Positions 16,111 to 25,067 of a DNA stretch of 25,865 bases are shown in pieces. Position numbers and translations under genes: made by a program. Position 1 is the stretch's first letter. Each line of letters begins with the position of its first letter. The notes under the pieces were generated by a model. That model saw only the letters and a program-made list of their open reading frames with translations, made no database searches and was not told the DNA's origin. The DNA is from an uncultured Oscillospiraceae bacterium (GTDB taxonomy: Bacteria; Bacillota; Clostridia; UBA1212; SIG427): positions 1 to 25,865 of the forward strand of contig CABQMV010000012.1 of NCBI GenBank assembly GCA_902465325.1, in the 5' to 3' direction.

Positions 16111-19100
16111 AAAATTTTGTACACCTGCATTTGCATAGTGAATACAGTCTGCTAGACGGCGCCTGCCGGATCAAACCTCTGATACAGGCCTGCAAGGAGC
16201 TGGGAATGGAAGCGCTGGCTATTACAGACCACGGGGTTATGAATGGTGTTGTAGAATTTTACGAGGAATGTAAAAACAACGGGATTAAACCGATTATTGG
16301 ATGCGAGGTGTATACGGCCAGGAGGAGCCGATTTCAAAAGGATTCCGGGACCGATTCAGGCTACGGCCATCTGATTTTATTAGCGGAAAATGATACAGGA
16401 TATCATAATCTTATTAAAATTGTTTCCCAGGCCTTTACAGAGGGCTACTACTATAAGCCCAGGGTAGACTGGGAACTGCTGCAGAAATATCACAGCGGAA
16501 TTATATGCTGCTCTGCCTGTCTGGGAGGAGACGTCCCTCAGGCCATTCTTCAGGGCGACTATGAAGAGGCCAAAAAGCTTGCTTTGAAATTTCAGGAGAT
16601 TTTTGGAAAGGAAAATTATTTTTTGGAGCTTCAGAGTAACGGTCTGGAGGATCAGATCAAGGTGAATCAGGCTCTTGTTCGGATGTCTCAGGAAACGGGG
16701 ATTCCCCTGGTGGCCACGAACGACGTCCACTTTATTAAAAGAGAGGATGCCCGTATGCAGGATATCCTGATGTGTATTCAGACCGGTAAGAAATATGCGG
16801 ATACAGACCGTATGAAATTTAATACAGATGAAGTTTATCTACGATCCCCTCAGGAAATGGAGGCGCTTTTCTCCACCATTCCCGAGGCGCTGGAAAATAC
16901 TGTAAGAATTGCGGAGCGCTGTCATGTAGAAATCAAATTTGGACGGCCTATTCTGCCGAATTTTGAAATTCCGGAGGGCCTTTCCTGTGCCGATTATCTG
17001 CGTAAAATCTGTTATGAAGGGGCAGCGAGACGGTATGGGTCCGCGCTAACAGATGAGATTCGTGAACGCATTGAGTATGAGCTGGGGGTGATCACCTCCA
17101 TGGGATATGCGGAGTATTACCTTATTGTATGGGATTTTATTCGATTTGCTAAGGAAAGCGGTATTGTCGTGGGGCCGGGCAGGGGATCCGGCGCAGGAAG
17201 CATTGTAGCTTATTGTATTGGCATCACCAATATTGATACAATGAAATATAATCTGGCCTTTGAGCGGTTCCTAAATCCGGAGCGTATCAGTATGCCGGAC
17301 TTTGATGTGGATTTTGCCGATGAAAGGCGAAAAGAGGTTATTGAATATGTAAAAAAGAAATACGGAGAGGACAGGGTCGCTCAGATCGCGACCTTTGGTA
17401 CGATGGCTGCAAGAGGTGTCATCCGGGATGTAGGCAGAGTTTTAGATATCCCCTATGGGGAAGTGGACGTCATCGCCAAAATGATTCCTTTTGCCCTAGG
17501 GATGACCATCGACAAGGCTCTGGAATTAAATCCGGACCTAAAGCTTCGTTATGAAAATGATGACACGGTGCGGGATCTAATTGATACAGGAAAAGCATTG
17601 GAAGGGATGCCGCGAAATATAGGAACACATGCCGCCGGTGTGGTTCTTACCCGGGATCCGGTTACCGACTATGTTCCGCTGGAGCTTTCCAAGGATGCGG
17701 TGGTGACTCAGTTCCCCATGTCTATTTTGGAAAAGCTGGGCCTTCTGAAGGTGGATTTCTTGGGTCTGAGGACTCTTACCGTAATACAGAATGCCAGGGA
17801 AATGATTGCAAAAAAACACGGTGTAACAGTGGATTTTGATAATATGAGCCTGGATGACAAAAAGGTATACAAAACAATATGCGACGGCCATACCTCAGGA
17901 ATCTTTCAGCTGGAAAGTCCGGGAATGACCCGTTTTATGACAGAGCTTCAGCCTGATAATATTGAGGATATTATTGCCGGAATTGCACTTTACCGGCCGG
18001 GTCCCATGGATCAGATTCCCCGGTATATTGAAAATAAGAAAAACCCCCGCAAGATTACATATGCCCATCCGCTGCTGGAACCCATTTTAAATGTGACCTA
18101 TGGCTGTATGATTTACCAGGAACAGGTTATGCAGATTGTAAGAGACCTGGCCGGCTATACCATGGGCCAATCCGATCTGGTAAGACGGGCGATGTCCAAA
18201 AAAAAGCATGATGTTATGCAGAAGGAAAGAGTCAATTTTGTGGCGGGCAGTGAAAAAAAAGGGGTTTCTCCTCAAGTTGCCAATGCCATCTTTGATCAGA
18301 TGACTGACTTTGCCAGCTATGCCTTTAATAAAGCCCATGCCGCCTGCTATGCGGTTGTAGGGTATGAAACGGCCTGGCTTAAGACCTATTATCCGGTAGA
18401 ATTTATGGCGGCTACTCTAAATAGCTTTATGGACAGTACCGATAAAATAGCCCATTACATTTCGGAGTGTAAGCAGATGGGAATTGAGATACTGCCTCCG
18501 GACATAAATGAAAGCAAGCCCAAGTTTTCTGTTATAGGCGGAAAAATCCGGTACGCACTTACTGCCCTGAAAAATGTAGGCTACGGCCCTGCCGAGGCCA
18601 TTCTTCAGAATATTGATGAAAAGGGACCTTTTACGAGCTTTGGGGATTTTTGCAGCCGTATGGCGGGATCCGATGTCAATAAGCGGTGCGTGGAAAGCTT
18701 TATCAAATCCGGAGCCTTTGATCGTTTTGGACGGAAGCGTTCTCAGCTGATGTCTGTATACGAAGCTATGTTGGAGCAGGCACTGAATGCTTCCAAAAAT
18801 AAAATCGAAGGGCAGTTGTCTTTGTTTGATTTAGTTTCGGAGGATTCTCCGAAAACTTACCCGGAGGAATATCCGGATATGAAGGAATATGACAACAGCC
18901 TGCTTATGAAATTTGAGAAGGAAACCATGGGGATGTATTTGTCCTCCCATCCTCTGCTGCCCTACGAGGAAAAACTTTCTCAATTGCGGACATTGGTTTC
19001 CCGGGATATTTACTCCTCCACAGAAGAAACCGGGGAAGGCTTTGAAGGGCTGCTACCTCCCACTGCTTCTGCTGTCTGGGACAATATGGAAGTAACGGTA

Positions 19101-19526
19101 GGCGGTATTATTACAGCGGTTCGGAGGAAAGCTACCAAAAATAATACCATGATGGCTTTTATTACCCTGGAGGATTTATACGGCAGTATGGAGCTTTTGG
19201 TATTTCCAAAGGTATACAGTGAGTATACCGGCCTGCTTACCGAGGATTCTGTGGTGGTTGTCAAAGGGCGGCTGAGTCTGCGGGAGGATGATACGCCGAA
19301 AATTTTGCCGGAGTCTGTCATGTCTGTGGAGGATACAGCAGCTGCTCTCAATGAATTCCAATGTCCCCAGGAGCTAATGCCCCGGGCAAAGGCCTTTATG
19401 AGTTATTTTACGGGCAAGATGAAGGTGATCCTGAAGGAGCCTGATACCGGCACCGTTCTGCATACCGGCTACATGAGTCAGGACAGTAAAATAATACAGG
19501 AATTCCGACAGCTGCTCCATTGTTAA
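16107..19526 (+). CDS. dnaE: DNA polymerase III alpha subunit (DnaE)
   Basis: The 1139-residue replicative C-family polymerase has an N-terminal PHP domain (HLHLHSEYS, ligands H6/H8), then the palm with GPGRGSGAGS and catalytic aspartates D398 and D400 in PDFDVDF and D550 in KVDFLGLRT. The fingers contain GIFQLES, RPGPMDQIPRYI and YAFNKAHAACYAVVGY. After the helix-hairpin-helix region comes a beta-clamp-binding motif QLSLFD at 903-908, then an OB fold (VTVGGIITAVRRKAT). The lack of a 3'-5' exonuclease insert within the protein distinguishes it from PolC. In many Firmicutes DnaE works beside PolC at the lagging strand; PolC is not in this window. The gene overlaps pgm by 4 bp, and pfkA follows after a 60-bp gap that holds a candidate promoter, an arrangement common in Firmicutes. 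Confidence 0.96.
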   Translation: MKNFVHLHLHSEYSLLDGACRIKPLIQACKELGMEALAITDHGVMNGVVEFYEECKNNGIKPIIGCEVYTARRSRFQKDSGTDSGYGHLILLAENDTGYHNLIKIVSQAFTEGYYYKPRVDWELLQKYHSGIICCSACLGGDVPQAILQGDYEEAKKLALKFQEIFGKENYFLELQSNGLEDQIKVNQALVRMSQETGIPLVATNDVHFIKREDARMQDILMCIQTGKKYADTDRMKFNTDEVYLRSPQEMEALFSTIPEALENTVRIAERCHVEIKFGRPILPNFEIPEGLSCADYLRKICYEGAARRYGSALTDEIRERIEYELGVITSMGYAEYYLIVWDFIRFAKESGIVVGPGRGSGAGSIVAYCIGITNIDTMKYNLAFERFLNPERISMPDFDVDFADERRKEVIEYVKKKYGEDRVAQIATFGTMAARGVIRDVGRVLDIPYGEVDVIAKMIPFALGMTIDKALELNPDLKLRYENDDTVRDLIDTGKALEGMPRNIGTHAAGVVLTRDPVTDYVPLELSKDAVVTQFPMSILEKLGLLKVDFLGLRTLTVIQNAREMIAKKHGVTVDFDNMSLDDKKVYKTICDGHTSGIFQLESPGMTRFMTELQPDNIEDIIAGIALYRPGPMDQIPRYIENKKNPRKITYAHPLLEPILNVTYGCMIYQEQVMQIVRDLAGYTMGQSDLVRRAMSKKKHDVMQKERVNFVAGSEKKGVSPQVANAIFDQMTDFASYAFNKAHAACYAVVGYETAWLKTYYPVEFMAATLNSFMDSTDKIAHYISECKQMGIEILPPDINESKPKFSVIGGKIRYALTALKNVGYGPAEAILQNIDEKGPFTSFGDFCSRMAGSDVNKRCVESFIKSGAFDRFGRKRSQLMSVYEAMLEQALNASKNKIEGQLSLFDLVSEDSPKTYPEEYPDMKEYDNSLLMKFEKETMGMYLSSHPLLPYEEKLSQLRTLVSRDIYSSTEETGEGFEGLLPPTASAVWDNMEVTVGGIITAVRRKATKNNTMMAFITLEDLYGSMELLVFPKVYSEYTGLLTEDSVVVVKGRLSLREDDTPKILPESVMSVEDTAAALNEFQCPQELMPRAKAFMSYFTGKMKVILKEPDTGTVLHTGYMSQDSKIIQEFRQLLHC

Positions 19527-19548
19527 ATGGAAGAAATTGTGGTATCAT
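19520..19548 (+). promoter_or_regulatory. Candidate promoter for pfkA
   Basis: TTGTTA (19520-19525) overlaps the dnaE stop codon and is 17 bp from TATCAT (19543-19548), which is five of six to the -10 consensus. The leader to ATG 19587 would be about 30 bases. It would allow pfkA, pgsA and later genes to be expressed apart from dnaE. Confidence 0.5.
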
Positions 19549-19586
19549 AGATATGCTTTGATTTTAGCATGGGGTTGGTGAGCCAT

Positions 19587-20558
19587 ATGAAACAAATAAA
19601 GAGAATTGGTGTATTGACATCCGGCGGAGACGCACCCGGTATGAACGCTGCTATCAGGGCAGTGGTTCGTTCCGGTATTTACAGGGGATTTACTGTATAT
19701 GGAATTAAAAAAGGCTATGAGGGGCTTTTGAGCGGTGATGTATACGAGATGAATCTGCGTTCTGTTTCTGAAATTATGAGTCGGGGCGGAACGATTCTGC
19801 AGACAGCCAGGAGCAAGGAATTTGCTACACCCGAAGGGGTAGAGCGCGGTGCCAGAATGGCAGAGGTGTTTAAGCTAGACGCCCTTGTGGTCATTGGAGG
19901 GGACGGTTCCTTCCGGGGAGCTAGAGATCTGTCCAGAGCCGGTGTTCCGGTCGTTTGCATTCCGGGAACCATTGATAACGACATAGGCTGTACTGACTAT
20001 ACCATTGGATTTGATACTGCCTGCAATACCGTTAAGGATGCTATTGATAAAATAAAGGATACTGCTTTTTCACATGAACGCTGTAGTGTTGTAGAGGTTA
20101 TGGGAAGAGATGCAGGCTATATTGCTCTGCACTGTGCCATTGCCGATGGCGCAGAGGCCTGTATTTTACCGGAGAAGCAATTTGACATCAACGCAGATAT
20201 TATACAGCCTCTGATTGGCTGCCGGAACCGGGGCAAGCATCACTATATTGTTATTATAGCAGAGGGCGTTGGCGGGACAATGGATATTGCCGAGGAAATT
20301 CATAAAATTACCGGTATTTCTACGACTACCACTATTTTGGGACATTTGCAGAGAGGCGGCAGTCCTACCGTTAAGGATCGGGTAATGGCCAGCCTTATGG
20401 CCTGCAAGGCTACAGAGGTTTTGGAAAAGGGAGGCGGCAATTGCGTAATTGCTACCGAGGGAAATGATGTTATTTCGATTGATATTGAAAAGGCACTTAC
20501 AATGACAAAGCAAATTGACGAAGATATGATTGCTACAAGCAAGATGCTTTCACTGTAA
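19587..20558 (+). CDS. pfkA: ATP-dependent 6-phosphofructokinase
   Basis: The 323-residue enzyme phosphorylates fructose 6-phosphate to fructose 1,6-bisphosphate in glycolysis. It shows the nucleotide loop GVLTSGGDAPGMN (8-20), GGDGS (104-108) and the catalytic PGTIDND (126-132). A glycine rather than aspartate in GGDGS marks the ATP-using type and not the pyrophosphate type. The effector/substrate MGRDAGYIAL and GHLQRGGSPT are also intact. Length equals the bacterial PfkA norm of about 320. ATG 19587 (MKQIKRIGVLTS) aligns with other PfkA starts and has GGTGAG just upstream; ATG 19569 would add six residues. Allosteric control by phosphoenolpyruvate and ADP is known in the family but not tested here. 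Confidence 0.95.
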   Translation: MKQIKRIGVLTSGGDAPGMNAAIRAVVRSGIYRGFTVYGIKKGYEGLLSGDVYEMNLRSVSEIMSRGGTILQTARSKEFATPEGVERGARMAEVFKLDALVVIGGDGSFRGARDLSRAGVPVVCIPGTIDNDIGCTDYTIGFDTACNTVKDAIDKIKDTAFSHERCSVVEVMGRDAGYIALHCAIADGAEACILPEKQFDINADIIQPLIGCRNRGKHHYIVIIAEGVGGTMDIAEEIHKITGISTTTTILGHLQRGGSPTVKDRVMASLMACKATEVLEKGGGNCVIATEGNDVISIDIEKALTMTKQIDEDMIATSKMLSL

Positions 20559-20584
20559 GGCAGGGCTGTGTCGGGGAGGTTCAA

Positions 20585-21148
20585 TTGGTTTTAAACATAC
20601 CGAATATATTGACATTGATAAGGCTGATTCTTGTGCCTGTAATGGGTGTTTGTCTGTTTAACGAATTCTATACTGCTGGAGCTGTTATCTTTTTAGCCGC
20701 CAGCATTACGGATGTGATAGACGGCTATGTGGCCAGACATTTTGACCAGATTACGGATTTTGGAAAATTCTTTGATCCGCTGGCGGACAAACTTTTATCT
20801 GTTACCGCATTGTTCTTTCTAGCCTTTAACGGAAGGATTCATCCGGACAATATGGTGCTAAACTGGATTATTCCCACATTGGTCTTTACCAAGGAGCTGT
20901 TAATTGGGATCGGCGGTCTTATTGTATACAGAAAGAAACGTATTATCCGCGGGGCCAGCTGGTACGGCAAAGGAGCTACTGTATTCTTCTTTATTGCGAT
21001 CCTGCTGCTGATGTTTGACAGGACCCTGCTGCTGGGCAGGGCTGCCATCGTCATTGCTTTTATGTGTTCTGTGTTTGCACTGATTATGTATGCCCGTGTC
21101 TATTTTACAATACAGATTTCATCTGACATTGAACAAAAGGAACGGTGA
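20585..21148 (+). CDS. pgsA: CDP-diacylglycerol-glycerol-3-phosphate 3-phosphatidyltransferase
   Basis: This 187-residue membrane enzyme makes phosphatidylglycerol phosphate from CDP-diacylglycerol and sn-glycerol 3-phosphate. The CDP-alcohol phosphotransferase signature is complete: D43-x2-D46-G47-x2-A50-R51, eight residues, G60-x3-D64-x3-D68. Five or six hydrophobic helices surround it. It starts at TTG 20585, five bases after GGGAGG (20574-20579); no ATG fits. It begins 26 bp after pfkA, and its TGA overlaps the GTG start of the DUF5685 gene by 4 bp. The upstream gpsA-like gene would supply its acceptor substrate. Confidence 0.93.
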   Translation: MVLNIPNILTLIRLILVPVMGVCLFNEFYTAGAVIFLAASITDVIDGYVARHFDQITDFGKFFDPLADKLLSVTALFFLAFNGRIHPDNMVLNWIIPTLVFTKELLIGIGGLIVYRKKRIIRGASWYGKGATVFFFIAILLLMFDRTLLLGRAAIVIAFMCSVFALIMYARVYFTIQISSDIEQKER

Positions 21149-22089
21149 TTTTCATATTTGGATATGCCGTACCGGATAAACAGGAGTTAAAGTTCCGGGA
21201 ATATGAATATTTTAGAATGTATTATTGCGGCGTCTGTAAAAGCATAGGGAAACGCTATGGGAATTTACAGCGCTTTGGCCTGGTAAATGAAATGGGAATG
21301 CTGGCATTGCTGCTGGATTGTATTAGCGGCAGGACAGATTTTATGAAATATCAGGTAAACAGATGTATTGCGCATCCTGTGAAAAAATTTCCCTGGGTTA
21401 CGGAATCTGTCTATACCGATTATGCGGCTGACGTGAATGTGATTTTTGCTTACTTAAAATTAAAAGACAGCTGGCAGGATGACCGAAACTTCTTTTCTGC
21501 TCTGGGCGCGCGGCTGTTTTTCCGTCGGGCCGTCAATCGGGCCGGCCAGAAAAATCCGACGGTCTATGCGTCGGTCCGCAGACAGCTTGCCGGCTTGAGT
21601 CAGGCGGAGAAGACTCTGTGTCAGTCTCTGGATGAGGCTGCAGAATTTTTTGCCCGTCTGATGGAAGATATTTTTACGGAGGCGCCGGGAATTCAGGAGG
21701 CCCTACAGAGCCCTTCTGAATATGATACAGAGGAGAAGCTTGTTTCCTTGCGGGAATTGGGGTATTATATTGGTAAATGGGTTTATCTGATTGATGCCCT
21801 CTGGGATTTAGAGGAGGACTGCAAACACCGGCATTACAATCCCATTTTACTCCGCTTCCAGTATACCCAGGAGGAAACGCTGGCACAGTTTAAGCACCGG
21901 ATTCGGGAAGAGCTGGAATTTGTCATGCACGATGCGCTGGGACACTGTACGGAAGCATGGCAGGTACTTTCCCGGGATTTGCCTGATACGAGCCGGGTCC
22001 GGGATGCCAAGGGATTTATGGAAAATGTACTCTATTTGGGGATGCGAGCAAAAACAATGAAGGGATTTATAACAGATGAACCCGTATGA
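21145..22089 (+). CDS. DUF5685 family protein with Cys and Asp-rich motifs
   Basis: The 314-residue protein begins (GTG 21145, AAGGAA just upstream) with FGYAVPDKQELKFREYEYF and YYCGVCKSIGKRYG, typical of DUF5685, in which C28 and C31 form a C-x2-C pair. The rest looks all-helical. Two acidic motifs stand out: D108-x3-D112-D113 in KDSWQDD, and D217-x3-D221-x3-D225 followed by Y231-N-P (IDALWDLEED and then RHYNP). This second motif resembles the Asp-rich D-x2-ED ... Y-x-P motif of squalene/phytoene-type synthases, although I claim no homology. No signal peptide or membrane span is evident. It overlaps pgsA by 4 bp and the next dnaJ gene by 14 bp, so the three are translated together. The function is unknown. 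Confidence 0.8.
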   Translation: MIFIFGYAVPDKQELKFREYEYFRMYYCGVCKSIGKRYGNLQRFGLVNEMGMLALLLDCISGRTDFMKYQVNRCIAHPVKKFPWVTESVYTDYAADVNVIFAYLKLKDSWQDDRNFFSALGARLFFRRAVNRAGQKNPTVYASVRRQLAGLSQAEKTLCQSLDEAAEFFARLMEDIFTEAPGIQEALQSPSEYDTEEKLVSLRELGYYIGKWVYLIDALWDLEEDCKHRHYNPILLRFQYTQEETLAQFKHRIREELEFVMHDALGHCTEAWQVLSRDLPDTSRVRDAKGFMENVLYLGMRAKTMKGFITDEPV

Positions 22090-22684
22090 AGTATTGGGAA
22101 TCAGTGAAAATGCTACTGATGAGGAAGTAAAAAAAGCATATAAAGAAATGGCCAAGAAATACCATCCTGACAAATATGTGGATAATCCGCTGTCAGAGCT
22201 GGCGGCGGAGAAGATTAAAGAGATCAATGTGGCCTACGATACCATTATGAAACAGCGAAAGCAGCAAAAGAGCGCTTCGTCGGGCCAGGGTGCGCATTCC
22301 TCCTACTCCGGGAGCGGTATTTACAGTGAGATCAGCGCCATGATCAGAAGCGGGAACTTAGACGGCGCAGAGGCCAGACTGAAGGAAGTTCCTCTGTCAG
22401 ACAGGACCGCAGAATGGTATTTTTGTTATGGGGAAATATCCAGAATCCGAGGCTGGGTGGATAATGCGCGGACGTATTATACGACTGCTATTAATATGGA
22501 CCCTTCCAATCGGGTATACAGAGCGGCGCTGAACAATTTGTACCGCAGCGCCAACAGTTATACCGGCGGCTCTGCGGCCAGAGGCTACAGTGATTCCGAC
22601 CAGCTTTGCCGGGTTTGTCAGACTTTATACTGTGCCGACTGCTGCTGTGAGTGTATGGGTGGAGATTTGATCCGATGCTGTTAG
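22076..22684 (+). CDS. DnaJ-domain protein with Cys-rich C-terminus
   Basis: The 202-residue protein has an N-terminal J domain (MNPYEVLGISENATDEEVKK) with the Hsp70-activating HPD at 30-32. A low-complexity Ser/Gly linker follows (about 66-82), then a helical region of TPR type (AEWYFCYGEISRIRGWVDNA and on). The last 25 residues hold nine cysteines: C178, C181, C186, C189, C190, C191, C193, C201, C202, with ECMGGDLIRCC at the very end. It lacks the G/F and zinc-finger parts of canonical DnaJ, so it is a specialised co-chaperone. It starts inside the DUF5685 gene (14 bp overlap, AAGGGA upstream), and mutS2 starts 10 bp before its end. The Cys tail may bind metal or be redox active; this is inference. 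Confidence 0.88.
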   Translation: MNPYEVLGISENATDEEVKKAYKEMAKKYHPDKYVDNPLSELAAEKIKEINVAYDTIMKQRKQQKSASSGQGAHSSYSGSGIYSEISAMIRSGNLDGAEARLKEVPLSDRTAEWYFCYGEISRIRGWVDNARTYYTTAINMDPSNRVYRAALNNLYRSANSYTGGSAARGYSDSDQLCRVCQTLYCADCCCECMGGDLIRCC

Positions 22685-25050
22685 AAAAATCCGGCAGGAT
22701 GCTGGAATATGATAAAATAAAAGAGCAGCTGAGAAAACAGTGTCATTTCGCCGGTTCTCAAAAACTGGCGGAAGAATTGACGCCTGCCTGTGATATGGAT
22801 GAAATAAAACAGAATCTGCAGGAAACTGAGGAAGCGGTATCTATGCTGCTGCGCTTTGGGAATTCTCCCATTTATCAGGTGGCAGAAATTCGACCGGCCT
22901 TAGCCAGAGCCTATGCAGGCAGTATTTTGAGCCTGAAAGAGCTGCTTTCGATAGCCCGCAGTCTCAAGACCGCTGCAGATACCAAGCGGTATATGGGAAG
23001 GCTTCCGGAGGAGGAATCCTTTTCTCTGCGAAATTACAGCAGACAGCTATATACCAACAGAACACTGGAACAGGACATTTTTAATAAGATACTGTCAGAG
23101 GATGAAATCTCGGACAGCGCATCTCCAGCCTTGGCTTCCATCCGGAAACAGATATCAGATAGACAAAATTCTATAAAGGATAAGCTAAATTCTATTTTGC
23201 AGACGCATGCCAAAGCCGTTCAGGATGCTGTGGTTACCGTAAGAGGAGAGCGTTACTGCATTCCTGTAAAGCTGGAGCATCGGGCTTCTGTTCCCGGTAT
23301 TGTTCACGATACCTCTGCTTCCGGACAAACGCTTTTTATTGAGCCGACTGCTATTGTAGAAACCAATAATAAAATCCGGGAGCTGCGCGTACAGGAGGAG
23401 CAGGAAATCCAAAGGATCCTGGCCTCTCTGACAGCAGATATCAGTGAGTTTCACCAGGAAATCAGTGAAAATTACAGGTTACTGGCTTCTCTGGATTTTA
23501 TCTTTGCAAAGGGTGCTCTGGCACTGCAGCAGGAGGCTGTGAAGCCAGACTTGAATACAGAGGGAAAGATTCGTATTATCAAGGGACGCCATCCTCTGCT
23601 GGATAAAAAGCAGGTTGTCCCGATTACCTTTAGTATAGGAGAAGGCTATTCTTCTCTTATTATTACCGGACCGAATACAGGAGGAAAGACCGTTGCCTTA
23701 AAAACCGTAGGGCTTTTTGCTCTGATGGTACAGTCAGGGCTTTTGATTCCTGCTGCCGCCGGCAGCGTTTTAGCAGTTTATCATGGCATTTACGCTGATA
23801 TAGGCGATGAGCAAAGTATTGCGCAAAACCTTAGTACGTTTTCTGCCCATATGAAAAATATTGTAGAAATTGTTAAACAGGCGGATGAACGCTCTCTGGT
23901 TCTCTTAGACGAGCTGGGAGCAGGTACGGATCCCACGGAAGGGGCTGCTCTGGCCATGGCAATTTTAGAAAGCTTAAATTGGTCCGGGGCAACTACTGTC
24001 GCTACGACCCATTACAGTGAATTAAAAGTATTTGCCTCTACTACAGCAGGCTTTGAGAACGCCTGCTGTGAATTTGATGTAGAGACGCTTCGTCCTACTT
24101 ACCGCCTTTTAATCGGCCTCCCCGGCCGGAGCAACGCCTTTGCCATTTCCGGTAAAATGGGACTGGATCCTGCATTGATTTCCCGGGCCAGAGAATTGGT
24201 CAGCGCAGAGGATCTGCGATTTGAGGATATGCTACAGAATATTGAAAGGGCCCGGGGAAAAATTGAAGCAGAACAGGAAAAAATTTCAAAACTCAAGGCG
24301 GAATCGGAGCAGCTGAGAAGCAGCGTACTTAAAGAACAGCAGGCATTGACAGAAAAAAAGGAGCAGCTGCTTTCTAAGGCACGGGAGGAGGCCAGAAAAG
24401 TAGTCCGGGAGGCAAAGGAGGAAGCGGACTCTATTTTAAAGGAGCTGCGAAAAGTCCTGTCTTCTGCAGGGGAAACCAATGATCTCAGAGAGGCGGAGCA
24501 GAGACGTACTGCGTTGAACCAGCTTCAGATGGAAACGGAAAAAGCACTCTTTGGCGGATTTGACACGAAGTCGGAAGCAGAGAGTCCCGCACCGGATACT
24601 GTCAACCCAGGAGATATTGTGAGAGTTCTTAGTATGGATCAAACTGGAGAGGTTCTGAAGGGAGCCGACAGCAGCGGTCAGGTATATGTACAGCTGGGAA
24701 TTATGAAGGTTTATGTGCCTATAACGGATATTCGTCTGGAGCGTGGGAAAACAGAGGCGAAAAAAGCACGGCAGCCGCACAGCATGTCTGTCCTAAAATC
24801 CTCTTCTATACGGACAGAGCTGGATGTGAGAGGGTGTACAGTAGAGGAAGCCGCTTTACTTTTGGATAAATATCTGGATGACGCAGCAATTGCCCGCCTA
24901 AAAACCTTTTCTATTATACACGGGAAGGGAACCGGCGCGCTCAGAGCAGGAATACACAGGTATTTAAAGGAGCAAAGAACGGTACAGGCGTTCCGTCTGG
25001 GGGCCTACGGAGAAGGCGATGCAGGAGTAACCATTGTTACTTTGAAATAA
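22675..25050 (+). CDS. mutS2: MutS2 ATPase with C-terminal Smr endonuclease domain
   Basis: The 791-residue protein is related to mismatch-repair MutS but lacks its mismatch-binding domain. It has the lever/clamp region with two long helical parts, Walker A at 332-339 (GPNTGGKT), Walker B with D412-E413 in LVLLDELGAGTDP, and TTHYSELKVFA. A long charged coiled coil follows (about 520-600), then a KOW-like part (VNPGDIVRVLSM) and an Smr domain with LDVRG at 716-720 and H749GKGTG. Family members suppress homologous recombination, and in Bacillus the protein splits collided ribosomes. ATG 22675 is chosen for TGGAG just upstream and for the family start MLEYDKI soon after; an in-frame ATG at 22651 lies inside dnaJ. 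It overlaps dnaJ by 10 bp. Confidence 0.95.
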   Translation: MLLEKSGRMLEYDKIKEQLRKQCHFAGSQKLAEELTPACDMDEIKQNLQETEEAVSMLLRFGNSPIYQVAEIRPALARAYAGSILSLKELLSIARSLKTAADTKRYMGRLPEEESFSLRNYSRQLYTNRTLEQDIFNKILSEDEISDSASPALASIRKQISDRQNSIKDKLNSILQTHAKAVQDAVVTVRGERYCIPVKLEHRASVPGIVHDTSASGQTLFIEPTAIVETNNKIRELRVQEEQEIQRILASLTADISEFHQEISENYRLLASLDFIFAKGALALQQEAVKPDLNTEGKIRIIKGRHPLLDKKQVVPITFSIGEGYSSLIITGPNTGGKTVALKTVGLFALMVQSGLLIPAAAGSVLAVYHGIYADIGDEQSIAQNLSTFSAHMKNIVEIVKQADERSLVLLDELGAGTDPTEGAALAMAILESLNWSGATTVATTHYSELKVFASTTAGFENACCEFDVETLRPTYRLLIGLPGRSNAFAISGKMGLDPALISRARELVSAEDLRFEDMLQNIERARGKIEAEQEKISKLKAESEQLRSSVLKEQQALTEKKEQLLSKAREEARKVVREAKEEADSILKELRKVLSSAGETNDLREAEQRRTALNQLQMETEKALFGGFDTKSEAESPAPDTVNPGDIVRVLSMDQTGEVLKGADSSGQVYVQLGIMKVYVPITDIRLERGKTEAKKARQPHSMSVLKSSSIRTELDVRGCTVEEAALLLDKYLDDAAIARLKTFSIIHGKGTGALRAGIHRYLKEQRTVQAFRLGAYGEGDAGVTIVTLK

Positions 25051-25067
25051 ATATGGGAGGAATGGAT

